This document shows positions 1 through 6,860 of a stretch of 12,725 nt of DNA, piece after piece. The notes beneath the pieces are model-generated. The model made no database searches, was not told the origin of the DNA, and saw nothing but the letters and a program-made list of their open reading frames with translations. Position 1 is the stretch's first letter. Every line of letters starts with the position of its first letter. The stretch is from Acidobacteriota bacterium (GTDB taxonomy: Bacteria; Acidobacteriota; Blastocatellia; Pyrinomonadales; Pyrinomonadaceae), in assembly GCA_024640445.1 (NCBI GenBank), contig JAHEEZ010000091.1, forward strand, positions 1 through 12,725, in the 5' to 3' direction. The position numbers and the translations under genes were made by a program.

Positions 1-20
1 ACATAGATTCAATAACCGCT

Positions 21-494
21 TCAGATCCCGGCCGTTATTTCCTCGACCTCAAGAACTTCCTTGATGACACGTGGCGAGATCTCGATGAGGAAACCTCTTT
101 TACCACCGTTGATCCATATCTTCTCAAGATCGAAGATCGACCGTTCAGTAATAACCCGCATCGGAGTCCGAAGTCCGAACGGCGACGTTCCCCCGAAAAG
201 ATATCCTGTAAGCCTGTGCGCCTTTTCCGGCGACGAAGGGGCGACCGACTTAACCCCCAGGATCCGAGCCAGGTTCTTTTCGGAAACCTGAAGGTCCCCG
301 TGCATGAGCACCGCCAGCGGCTCTCCCTCAGATGTCTCAAAAATCAGGGTCTTGATAATTGAGTGTTCTTCCACTCCAAGCGCCTCCGAAGAATGCCGCG
401 TGCCCCCTTTTTCAACGTAGTCGAAAAGATGCGGGACAAAATCGACATTCTTGCTTCTCAAAAATCTGATTGCCGGTGTTACGGGTATCTTCAT
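21..494 (-). CDS. ybaK: YbaK/EbsC-family aminoacyl-tRNA deacylase
   Basis: Cytoplasmic trans-editing enzyme of the YbaK family, which hydrolyses Cys-tRNA(Pro) or related mischarged tRNAs. The 157-residue protein beginning MKIPVTPAIRFLRSKNV matches the family along its whole length. Visible marks are the conserved lysine (K48, in IIKTLIF) that corresponds to the essential Lys46 of Haemophilus YbaK, the GGTSPFG loop at 101-107, and the C-terminal NGGKRGFLIEIS segment. The frame is open for 26 more codons upstream, but those codons lie over an AT-rich heptad repeat and do not resemble the family, so the ATG at 492-494 is preferred. No good Shine-Dalgarno sequence is visible in front of it. It is the last of four minus-strand genes and lies 227 bp after tag, so it may have its own promoter. 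The family call is secure; the exact tRNA substrate is not. Confidence 0.93.
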   Translation of the reverse strand: MKIPVTPAIRFLRSKNVDFVPHLFDYVEKGGTRHSSEALGVEEHSIIKTLIFETSEGEPLAVLMHGDLQVSEKNLARILGVKSVAPSSPEKAHRLTGYLFGGTSPFGLRTPMRVITERSIFDLEKIWINGGKRGFLIEISPRVIKEVLEVEEITAGI

Positions 495-524
495 AAGAAG
501 CTTGCAGCACCTACATTTGTTCTC

Positions 525-552
525 CAGATTGAAAATGGATAATTGGAAGTTG
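525..552 (-). repeat. Degenerate heptad repeat, 4 units
   Basis: Read on the minus strand, four consecutive 7-base units follow each other: CAACTTC, CAATTAT, CCATTTT, CAATCTG. The core is CAATTnT with a fixed period of 7. The array lies just upstream of the ybaK start and faces a similar array at 598-618, so together they form an imperfect inverted repeat with a loop of about 45 bases. The unit type recalls the heptameric STRR repeats known from cyanobacteria; kinship to them is not implied. Confidence 0.5.
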
Positions 553-597
553 GTGAGGCGACCGAAAGTCATCGGCAGACGTCGTCGCGAAAGCTCT

Positions 598-618
598 CAA
601 TTTTCAATTATCAATTCT
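598..618 (+). repeat. Degenerate heptad repeat, 3 units
   Basis: On the plus strand there are three units, CAATTTT, CAATTAT and CAATTCT, with exact period 7. This is the same core as the array at 525-552 in the opposite orientation. It lies in the 227-bp gap between tag and ybaK. The rest of the gap (619-694) shows nothing I can name. Confidence 0.5.
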
Positions 619-694
619 TCCAAATGGCGCGCTCCCCCACGGTAGGTCTACTAACACTCTGCCTGACTTCAGACATATGGTCGGGTACTGATAA

Positions 695-729
695 ATCCAT
701 TTACTATTAACGATTCGCGATTCACGATT
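695..729 (-). repeat. Degenerate heptad repeat overlapping the tag stop codon, 5 units
   Basis: On the minus strand five units of period 7 run AATCGTG, AATCGCG, AATCGTT, AATAGTA, AATGGAT. AAT is fixed at the start of every unit and the later positions decay with distance. The array begins inside the last codons of tag and includes its stop codon (722-724), so the repeat has supplied or replaced the extreme C-terminus of the protein. Confidence 0.55.
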
Positions 730-1303
730 TACCGCTCACTTCCGAGTGCCTGAAACACGAGACGACATGGTCGTTCACCATCCCTGTCGCCTGCATAAAT
801 GCATAACAGATCGTCGAGCCGACGAAGTTGAATCCCCGCTGTTTCAGGTCCTTGCTCAGGGTGTCGGACAATGAAGTCGAAGCGGGCACTTCCGAGAGCG
901 ACCTCCATCGATTCATAACAGGTTCGCCGTCAACAAAAGACCAAACGTAAGCGTCGAAAGACCCGAGTTCGTCCTGAACTGAACGAAACGCACGCGCGTT
1001 TCGGACGGCCGAATTCACCTTCAAGCGGTTTCGGACAATACCTTCGTTTTGAAGCAGTTCAAAGATCTTCTTTTCTCCGTAGGCGGCGACCTTCTCTGGC
1101 TCAAAATTGTCGAAAGCCGTCCGATAATTTTGCCGCTTGCGCAGGATCGTGTCCCAGCTCAATCCCGCCTGGGCACCCTCCAGAATCAGAAACTCAAACA
1201 GCGACCGCTCATCGTGCAGCGGCACGCCCCATTCCCGGTCGTGATACTCGACAGCGAGATCGTTCGTCGCCCAACCGCATCTGTCGTTAGTTGAATCAGC
1301 CAC
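722..1303 (-). CDS. tag: DNA-3-methyladenine glycosylase I
   Basis: Base-excision repair enzyme that removes 3-methyladenine from alkylated DNA. The 193-residue protein follows E. coli Tag almost end to end: RCGW near the N-terminus, YHDREWGVP, LEGAQAGLSW, the long C-terminal block RGFNFVGSTICYAFMQATG and NDHVVSC. The zinc-binding residues of the family are all present (C9, H21, H179, C183), as is the glutamate in LEGAQAGLSW (E42) that matches E38 of the E. coli protein. The only usable start in front of the conserved RCGW is a GTG at 1301-1303; the ribosome site is weak. The last residues (SGKS) come from an intergenic heptad repeat. It lies 80 bp after the DinB-fold gene, separated by two small hairpins, so read-through from the fadN promoter is possible but not certain. 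Confidence 0.97.
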   Translation of the reverse strand: MADSTNDRCGWATNDLAVEYHDREWGVPLHDERSLFEFLILEGAQAGLSWDTILRKRQNYRTAFDNFEPEKVAAYGEKKIFELLQNEGIVRNRLKVNSAVRNARAFRSVQDELGSFDAYVWSFVDGEPVMNRWRSLSEVPASTSLSDTLSKDLKQRGFNFVGSTICYAFMQATGMVNDHVVSCFRHSEVSGKS

Positions 1304-1312
1304 ACTTTCTAT

Positions 1313-1363
1313 CCGGGCGTTCTAACAACCCGGCTCATCTGTCGACCCTGATGTAACATCAGG
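1313..1363 (-). other. Two small intergenic hairpins between the DinB-fold gene and tag
   Basis: Within the 80-bp gap, CCGGG (1313-1317) can pair with CCCGG (1329-1333), and CCTGATG (1347-1353) pairs with CATCAGG (1357-1363) around a TAA loop. Neither is followed by a run of T on the minus strand, so they are not simple intrinsic terminators. They could be RNA processing or stability elements, or chance. Confidence 0.3.
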
Positions 1364-1383
1364 CAATCATTCGAGCCGTCCGC

Positions 1384-1941
1384 TTACGACGGGAAATCAG
1401 TAAAACCTGTAACGCGGACCGCCTGGTTGTAATGTCTCCTTTCGTGAAGCGCCAACATCTCAAGCGCGTCACGCACCCTCAGATTGATCACTTCGTTGAC
1501 CGGCGATGCTACTTTCACGCCCAGCAGGGACTCATCGTCGAGCCTCTCGATCAGGTCCTTCAACTTGTCTTGCGCAGAGGCAAAATCTTCGACGATCGAT
1601 TCGGCAATGTCGCTCTGCGCAGGTTCGAATACCGGAAAGGTCTTGTTCTTCTTCACGGAATCCGGGTGCACGGCATTCTTGAGAATCCGGCCGAAAAAAT
1701 CGGCTGCGAAAGGTATTCGGCTCCACACGTTCGGGCTGTAAGTTCCGGCAGCCACTTTTTCAAGCGTGGAAAAATATGCCTCATTTGAAGTAATCAGGTG
1801 GTCGAGGCACTGACCGACGCTCCAGCTCTTCGGGTTCGGTTTCCAGTTGACCTGTTCAGCGCTCATTCCGCCGAAAGAGGCTTTCGCTTCCCCGGTAACG
1901 CTGTTCAGTTCCTCAACCAGATTTCTCACGAATTCGGACAT
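1384..1941 (-). CDS. DinB-fold (DinB/YfiT superfamily) metal-binding protein
   Basis: A 185-residue four-helix-bundle protein of the DinB/YfiT superfamily, whose members bind a divalent metal with three histidines; known members include thiol S-transferases and many proteins of unknown function. The family signature is clear: WKPNPKSWSVGQCLDHL carries the first histidine (H48), and LHERRHYNQA near the C-terminus carries the HxxxH pair (H166, H170). The start ATG at 1939-1941 has a good AAGGAG ribosome site seven bases upstream. The gene begins 19 bp after the fadN-like stop, so the two are probably co-transcribed. The substrate cannot be read from the sequence. The name reflects fold only; a DNA-damage role should not be assumed. 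Confidence 0.88.
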   Translation of the reverse strand: MSEFVRNLVEELNSVTGEAKASFGGMSAEQVNWKPNPKSWSVGQCLDHLITSNEAYFSTLEKVAAGTYSPNVWSRIPFAADFFGRILKNAVHPDSVKKNKTFPVFEPAQSDIAESIVEDFASAQDKLKDLIERLDDESLLGVKVASPVNEVINLRVRDALEMLALHERRHYNQAVRVTGFTDFPS

Positions 1942-1960
1942 ATCCGATCTCCTTCAGGCC

Positions 1961-4369
1961 CTAGTTTCGAAGCGGCTTCCCGGTCTTGAGCATATGGGCG
2001 ATCCTTTGCTGGGTTTTCCGCTCTCCGCAAAGGCTTAGAAACGCCTCGCGTTCAAGATCCAGAAGGTACTGTTCCGATACTTCCGTACTGTGATTCAGGT
2101 CGCCGCCGCTCAACACCTTTGCCAGTTTCCTGCCGATCAGCTCGTCGTGCTCCGAAATGAACTCCGCCTTCCTCATCATATGCAGGGCGAGTTTAATTGA
2201 GGCCTGCGCCTGTTCTCCGAGCGCCAGTATGTCTGTTCGTTCTACCGGCTGAACATAGCCGGAAGCGGCAAGATTTAGCACCTCCTGTTTCGCGTCCGCT
2301 ATCAAGCGGTCGCCGTTCATCGAGATCGGGTCAGACGGGCGAAGAATTCCCCAACTTCTTGCTTCCTGGGCTGACGTCGCGACCTTGCCCATTCCGATCA
2401 TCTCGAAAGTCTTCTTCAGGAAGGCTATCGGATCCGCGTCGGGCGTCGCTTTCGCTTTGTCCATCGTCCTCATCGTCAGTTCCTTGGTGCCCGCGCCGGC
2501 CGGGATGAGGCCGACCCCGACCTCGACAAGACCGATGTAAGTCTCAGCCGCGGCCCGCGCCCGATCTCCGTGCATTGTCACCTCGCAGCCGCCTCCGAGC
2601 GCAAGGCCGTACGGTGCCGTGACGACTGGTTTCGCGGAATACCGGATCCGCATCACAGCCTTCTGGAACTGGGCGATCATCAGATTGATGTCGTCCCATT
2701 CTTCTTCCTGCGCCGCCAGAAGCAGGAGCATGATGTTCGCACCCGCGGAGAAGTTCCCGCCCTGATTTCCGATCACGAGCCCCTGGAAGTTCTTTTCTAC
2801 CTCGTCGATCGCGAAGTTGATCATCTGCACCGTATCGCCGCCGATCGAGTTCATCTTGGTGTGAAACTCCAGGCAAGCAACGCCGTCGCCGATGTCGATC
2901 AGGGAAGCTCCCGTGTTCTCCTTGATCACACCGCGAGTTTCCTTCAGCGAACCTAAACTGATCACTCCGTCACGGGCGGGGATCTCCTTGTAATCGCCCG
3001 ATACCAGGTCGTATTGATAGTTCTTTCCGTCTTCCCTCTTGTAGAAGTTCGCCGCCCCGGAAGCCAGCATCCGCTCCACATTCTCCGGTACGGACTGATC
3101 CTCGGCCTTCATTCTTTCGACCGACTCAGCGACCCCGATGGCGTCCCAGGTTTCAAATACGCCGACCTCCCAGCCGAAACCCCATTTCATCGCGTTGTCG
3201 ACGTCCGAGACGTTATCCGCGATCTCCGGAATCCGGTTCGCGGCGTATCGAAGTGTCCTGGAGATAGTCTTCCAGAGGAACTCTCCGACATTGTCCTTGC
3301 CCCAGACCAGCGTCTTAATGCGTTTTTCCCTGTCTTCTATCTGTTTTGCCGCTTCCAGCGAAGCAAAGCGGGTCTTTTCCTGCGGTTTGTATTCGAATGT
3401 GTCCAGGTCCAGTTCAAGGATCACACGGTTGCCTTCTGCATCCCTTGATTTCTTGAAGAAACCGCCCCCGGTCTTGTCACCCAGGATCTTCTTCTCAAGC
3501 ATTTGGTTGAGAACATCGGGGATCACAAACGCCTCTCGGTCCTCGTCGTCCGGAATAGCCGGATACAGGTTGTTGTTCACGTGGGCAAGAACGTCGAGTC
3601 CTACCAGATCCGAGGTCCTGAAAGTCGCGCTGGACGCGTGCCCGATGGCCTTGCCCGTCATTTGGTCAACTTCGGTAGGGGTGAAGCCCATTGCAAGCAT
3701 TTCATGAACAGTGGCCATCATCCCGAATGTACCCACGCGGTTCGCGATGAAATTCGGCTCGTCCTTCGCGGCAACGACACCTTTTCCAAGGCGCTTGTCG
3801 AGAAAGCCGAATATCTGGCAGGAGATCTCTGGCTTTGTCCACTCGGTAGGTATGACCTCGACGAGTTTCATATACCGCGGAGGGTTGAAGAAGTGTGTGC
3901 CCAGGAAATGCGCCCTGAAATCTTCCGAGAAAGGTTCGGCTATGGACCGAATCGGGATGCCGCTTGTGTTCGAAGCGATTATGGAACCGGCCTTGCGGTG
4001 TTTTTCCACTTCCGCGAAGACCTTGTGCTTGATATCGAGGCGCTCGACGACCGCCTCGATCACAAGGTCGCATTCGGAGAGCTTTGCCATATCGTCGTCG
4101 AAGTTCCCGAGTTCGATCAGGCGCGCGTTGTCTTCGAGCATGAACGGCGCGGGCTTCAGTTTCTTTGCAGCTTCGAACATCAATCTGACGATCCGGTCGC
4201 GCACCTGCGGCGAGTCTATAGAAACGCCTTTCGCCTTTTCATCTTCCGTCAGTTCACCCGGCGCGATGTCCAAAAGGAGAGTCGGTATCCCCGCGTTTGT
4301 AAGATGTGCCGCGATCGCGGCTCCCATTGTTCCGGCCCCTAGCACGGCTGCCTTTCCGATTCTCAACAT
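1961..4369 (-). CDS. fadN: FadN-like 3-hydroxyacyl-CoA dehydrogenase / enoyl-CoA hydratase
   Basis: Bifunctional beta-oxidation enzyme that hydrates enoyl-CoA and oxidises 3-hydroxyacyl-CoA with NAD. The 802 residues have the domain order of Bacillus FadN (about 790 residues), not of E. coli FadB. First is an NAD-binding dehydrogenase domain with GAGTMG (11-16), then the dehydrogenase C-terminal domains (about 200-430), then an enoyl-CoA hydratase domain (about 485-800). The catalytic dyad is visible as H159 in GTHFFNPP and E171 in KLVEVIP. Both hydratase glutamates are present: E596 in LGGGCE and E616 in IGLVEVGVG. The start ATG at 4367-4369 has AAGGA upstream. The thiolase partner (FadA) is not in the window; the gene downstream is a DinB-fold protein 19 bp away. 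A FadR-type palindrome sits in the promoter. The chain looks complete. Long open frames on the opposite strand here are shadows. Confidence 0.95.
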   Translation of the reverse strand: MLRIGKAAVLGAGTMGAAIAAHLTNAGIPTLLLDIAPGELTEDEKAKGVSIDSPQVRDRIVRLMFEAAKKLKPAPFMLEDNARLIELGNFDDDMAKLSECDLVIEAVVERLDIKHKVFAEVEKHRKAGSIIASNTSGIPIRSIAEPFSEDFRAHFLGTHFFNPPRYMKLVEVIPTEWTKPEISCQIFGFLDKRLGKGVVAAKDEPNFIANRVGTFGMMATVHEMLAMGFTPTEVDQMTGKAIGHASSATFRTSDLVGLDVLAHVNNNLYPAIPDDEDREAFVIPDVLNQMLEKKILGDKTGGGFFKKSRDAEGNRVILELDLDTFEYKPQEKTRFASLEAAKQIEDREKRIKTLVWGKDNVGEFLWKTISRTLRYAANRIPEIADNVSDVDNAMKWGFGWEVGVFETWDAIGVAESVERMKAEDQSVPENVERMLASGAANFYKREDGKNYQYDLVSGDYKEIPARDGVISLGSLKETRGVIKENTGASLIDIGDGVACLEFHTKMNSIGGDTVQMINFAIDEVEKNFQGLVIGNQGGNFSAGANIMLLLLAAQEEEWDDINLMIAQFQKAVMRIRYSAKPVVTAPYGLALGGGCEVTMHGDRARAAAETYIGLVEVGVGLIPAGAGTKELTMRTMDKAKATPDADPIAFLKKTFEMIGMGKVATSAQEARSWGILRPSDPISMNGDRLIADAKQEVLNLAASGYVQPVERTDILALGEQAQASIKLALHMMRKAEFISEHDELIGRKLAKVLSGGDLNHSTEVSEQYLLDLEREAFLSLCGERKTQQRIAHMLKTGKPLRN

Positions 4370-4412
4370 AGTTCCGTCTTCCTTGAAAATTACCAGAGAT
4401 TAGAGTTGACCT

Positions 4413-4441
4413 ATGATACTGAATGAACGTTCATTCAGCAA
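4413..4441 (-). promoter_or_regulatory. Predicted promoter of the fadN-like gene
   Basis: On the minus strand a -35-like TTGCTG (4436-4441) and a -10-like TATCAT (4413-4418) are separated by exactly 17 bases. This puts the start of transcription near 4406 and leaves a leader of about 37 bases. The -35 is weak (3 of 6 to consensus) and the -10 good (5 of 6). The spacer is filled by the palindromic operator, the classic geometry for repression. Confidence 0.5.
4419..4438. promoter_or_regulatory. FadR-type (TetR family) operator, perfect 20-bp palindrome
   Basis: CTGAATGAACGTTCATTCAG is its own exact reverse complement over all 20 bases. Its inner 18 bases have the arms TGAATGA and TCATTCA of the published Bacillus subtilis FadR box (TGAATGA-MTAN-TCATTCA) with the same 4-base centre length; only the centre differs (ACGT). 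It lies between the predicted -10 and -35 of a beta-oxidation gene, the class of gene FadR controls. Derepression by long-chain acyl-CoA is therefore the likely mode. No regulator gene is in the window. Confidence 0.8.
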
Positions 4442-4639
4442 GATGGCTGGAGATATTACCGCTAAAATATCGTCAGTCGGAAATTTTTCCTTTATTTCAA
4501 ATTTATTTTCTGATAGATTGTCGGCATCTTTTTGATATTTTTGGTCTTATGTCAGTCGACGCCTTATCGGTTTAATAACCACTTTTCATATACACAGGCA
4601 CGAACACCGCTATCATCCGCTGACTGACAGGAGACACAA

Positions 4640-4831
4640 ATGAATACTAAAAAAACTGTTTTGGCGCTGGTCGTGGTCGCTTTGGCTTTCTCGATCGGCT
4701 TCGCTACGTTCAAGGCCGCGGAGCTTTTCAAGAGCTTCTTGATCAGTTCGAAGGCAGATTGCTCTCGCCGCTACGATCGAAACTGTGCGAATTCAACCGA
4801 AGCTGCGTATCCGGTTGCACCGGTTCGTTGA
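4640..4831 (+). CDS. Small single-pass membrane or secreted protein, unknown function
   Basis: A 63-residue open frame starting MNTKKTVLALVVVALAFSIGF. Two lysines precede one hydrophobic segment (about 7-24) that would act as a signal anchor or signal peptide. The tail carries two cysteines (C41, C49) and a KADCSRRYDRNC stretch. The reason to believe it is the ribosome site: AGGAG at 4629-4633 with an ideal 6-base spacer before the ATG. It stands alone, divergent from fadN across a 270-bp AT-rich gap and convergent with the alcohol dehydrogenase gene 25 bp away. I do not recognise a family. The other reading frames here give no plausible longer product, so it does not look like a frameshifted remnant. 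It could still be a chance open frame. Confidence 0.55.
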   Translation: MNTKKTVLALVVVALAFSIGFATFKAAELFKSFLISSKADCSRRYDRNCANSTEAAYPVAPVR

Positions 4832-4856
4832 CGGACTTCTTTCAGCGCATCCGCGC

Positions 4857-5897
4857 TCAAAAACTGTTAATTACGACCACGCCCTTTGTGTGGAATCCAC
4901 CCATGCTGCAGAGCACCTCAACGGATTCCTCCAGCGAAGCTGTTCCGCTTACAAGCTTGCGCGGTTCGAGCCTGCCTTCCATTATCATTCCCATCATTTC
5001 AGGATAACGATGCGCCTGCATTCCGTGGCTGCCTCTGATCTCGATCTCGTTCGCGACCAAAACATTCATAGGGAACGAGACCTCTCGATGGTCGGCCTCA
5101 AGAAGACCGACCTGGATATGCCTTCCGCGTTTACGCAGACAGAGGAGGGATTGCAGAACGGCTGTCGGATGCCCGATAGCGTCGATCGAGATATCGGCGC
5201 CGCCCGAAGTTGCGGCACGGATCGCGTCCGCAGTTCCTGCCGGATCCGAAGCCTCCAAGAGGACGTCCGCCCCCAGATCCGCTGCCAGTTCTAATTTCTC
5301 GCGGGACAGATCAACAGCAGCGACCCGCGCCCCAAAGGCTTTCGCGATCATTATCGCGGACAGCCCGACGCCTCCACAGCCGTGTACAGCGACCCACTCG
5401 TTCTCACGAACACGCCCCTGGTCAACTACCGCCCGGAACGAGGTCATGAAGCGGCATCCGAGGCTTGCCGCGGTGACAAAATCGATCTCTTCCGGGAGCG
5501 CGACCAGGTTCTCGTCCGCGTAACCGATCTCCACGTACTCGGCGAATGCACCCCAGTTCGTAAATCCGGGCTGAAACTGGAAATCGCACACCTGCTGATT
5601 GCCCGAAACGCATTGCGGGCATTTTCCGCATCCGCCTACGAACGGAACCGTTACACGATCGCCAATGTTCCATTTTCGGACCCCGGGGCCGACCTCTTTC
5701 ACGATGCCCGCGAGTTCGTGTCCGGGCACATGCGGCAAAGAAATGTCCGGATCGTTCCCCATCCAGCCGTGCCAGTCGCTGCGGCAGATGCCGCACGCCC
5801 GGACCTCTACTACCACCGAATTTTGAGAGGCATTCGGGCTTGCCACTTCGGCAATCTTGGGGGTCTCGCGAAAGGACTCATACAATACTGCTTTCAT
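4857..5897 (-). CDS. Zinc-dependent alcohol dehydrogenase (MDR superfamily)
   Basis: NAD(P)-dependent zinc alcohol dehydrogenase of the medium-chain superfamily, 346 residues, cytoplasmic. All three catalytic zinc ligand sites are present: C38 in CGICRSDWHGW, H60 with E61 in GHE, and C148 in ASLGCRF. The four structural zinc cysteines are present as C90, C93, C96 and C104 (GGCGKCPQCVSGNQQVC). The nucleotide-binding motif is GCGGVG (173-178), and an aspartate (D196, in VAAVD) after the second strand favours NAD over NADP. The start ATG overlaps the stop of the methyltransferase gene by four bases (ATGA), so the two are translationally coupled. It is the last gene of the three-gene operon led by the candidate selenoprotein. 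The alcohol or aldehyde substrate cannot be inferred from the sequence. Confidence 0.95.
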   Translation of the reverse strand: MKAVLYESFRETPKIAEVASPNASQNSVVVEVRACGICRSDWHGWMGNDPDISLPHVPGHELAGIVKEVGPGVRKWNIGDRVTVPFVGGCGKCPQCVSGNQQVCDFQFQPGFTNWGAFAEYVEIGYADENLVALPEEIDFVTAASLGCRFMTSFRAVVDQGRVRENEWVAVHGCGGVGLSAIMIAKAFGARVAAVDLSREKLELAADLGADVLLEASDPAGTADAIRAATSGGADISIDAIGHPTAVLQSLLCLRKRGRHIQVGLLEADHREVSFPMNVLVANEIEIRGSHGMQAHRYPEMMGMIMEGRLEPRKLVSGTASLEESVEVLCSMGGFHTKGVVVINSF

Positions 5898-6847
5898 AGG
5901 GTCTCTTTTGAAATTAAGAATCTGGCGATCTCGAACACGTGCCGCTCATCAGTTCCGCAACAGCCTCCCGCGACATTGAGATTTGGCAACGCACGCCCGA
6001 TCGCAGAATGATCGGCGGCAAGTTCGGACGGATTCCCTTCATCAAGTTCTTCAGCCTCGTCCAATTCGGCATGACTCATCTTTGAAGCATTTACACGGGT
6101 ACCGCGAATCCGTCGCTGCCAGCCCTCACCTTGGTCAAGCACATCTGCAAAATGCGTGGGATGGGCACAATTGATCATGAAATACGCAGGCGGGACCGTG
6201 GCCTCGCCATCTACTCTTCTGATGGCGGCCTCGAGACTGCTGCCATTAGGAAGTCGTCCATCGGTTTCGACCGTGAACGAAATTACGGCCGGCAACCCCG
6301 CATCCGCCGCCGCGTTCGCAATACCGATCGCCTCGTTTTCGTAGTTCAATGTTAATGCAGTCACCAGATCCACACCGGCTTCCTTCAATACTCCGATCTG
6401 CAATGAATGGTACTCGGCAGCCTCTTCGACGCGCATTAGGCTGCCGGCGACATAACCGTCACCTCGCGGACCGAGGCAGCCGCTGATGATCAGTTCTCGG
6501 TCGCCTTCCTCGAACTCCGGCCTCAGCCCTTCAATTAGGCTAACTGCGGAGCGATTCATTTCCTTGAGATCAGCGGGAGAACAACCGAGCTTTCCCGCCC
6601 AATCCGGATTCGCGCGCCAGGTAGCCGTTTCGAGTATCAGCGATACGTTGAGAGTCTTCGCCACTGCCAAATAACAACGATAATAGTCCCTTAAAGCCTC
6701 TCTTCCGTCTCGGTCTTTCAACAACACGAACGAAGCGAATTCGGGAAGTTCGATCCCCTTGTGAAAGATCAGGGTCGTTTCCTGTCCGCCGTCGGTCAAG
6801 AAGAAGCGGTCGTCATTGTGCGGCAGTGTCCTTGTCCTAAGTGTCAT
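5894..6847 (-). CDS. Homocysteine S-methyltransferase family protein
   Basis: A 317-residue TIM-barrel protein of the homocysteine/selenohomocysteine S-methyltransferase family, enzymes that move a methyl group from S-methylmethionine, betaine or a similar donor to a zinc-bound thiol or selenol. Visible motifs are LTDGGQETTLI at the N-terminus, LETATWRANPDW, INCAHPTHF with zinc ligand C227, and GGCCGTDERH with zinc ligands C296 and C297. The ATG at 6845-6847 is chosen because AAGGAGA lies seven bases upstream; the frame is open for 22 more codons, but those are basic and unlike the family. It starts 13 bp after the peroxidase-related gene and overlaps the dehydrogenase start, so all three form one transcription unit. 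Both the donor and the acceptor are unknown. The domain is stand-alone, without the cobalamin or folate modules of MetH. Confidence 0.93.
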   Translation of the reverse strand: MTLRTRTLPHNDDRFFLTDGGQETTLIFHKGIELPEFASFVLLKDRDGREALRDYYRCYLAVAKTLNVSLILETATWRANPDWAGKLGCSPADLKEMNRSAVSLIEGLRPEFEEGDRELIISGCLGPRGDGYVAGSLMRVEEAAEYHSLQIGVLKEAGVDLVTALTLNYENEAIGIANAAADAGLPAVISFTVETDGRLPNGSSLEAAIRRVDGEATVPPAYFMINCAHPTHFADVLDQGEGWQRRIRGTRVNASKMSHAELDEAEELDEGNPSELAADHSAIGRALPNLNVAGGCCGTDERHVFEIARFLISKETL

Positions 6848-6860
6848 GCCATCTCTCCTT

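Noticed and set aside
495..572. Longer ybaK start, 26 codons upstream
   Set aside because: The added codons run over the heptad repeat and do not match the family, whose N-terminus fits the internal ATG.
3503..4342. Long plus-strand open frames (up to 279 codons) opposite fadN and others opposite the dehydrogenase and methyltransferase genes
   Set aside because: They lie wholly antisense to well-conserved genes, match no family and have no ribosome sites; they reflect the codon bias of the real genes.
4406..4434. Plus-strand promoter starting with TTGACC at 4406
   Set aside because: No acceptable -10 exists at 15-19 bases; the position 17 bases downstream reads GTTCAT, and the site is over 200 bases from the next plus-strand gene.
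4843..4856. AGCGC/GCGCT hairpin between the small peptide and dehydrogenase genes as a terminator
   Set aside because: The stem is only 5 bp, and there is no T-run after it on either strand.
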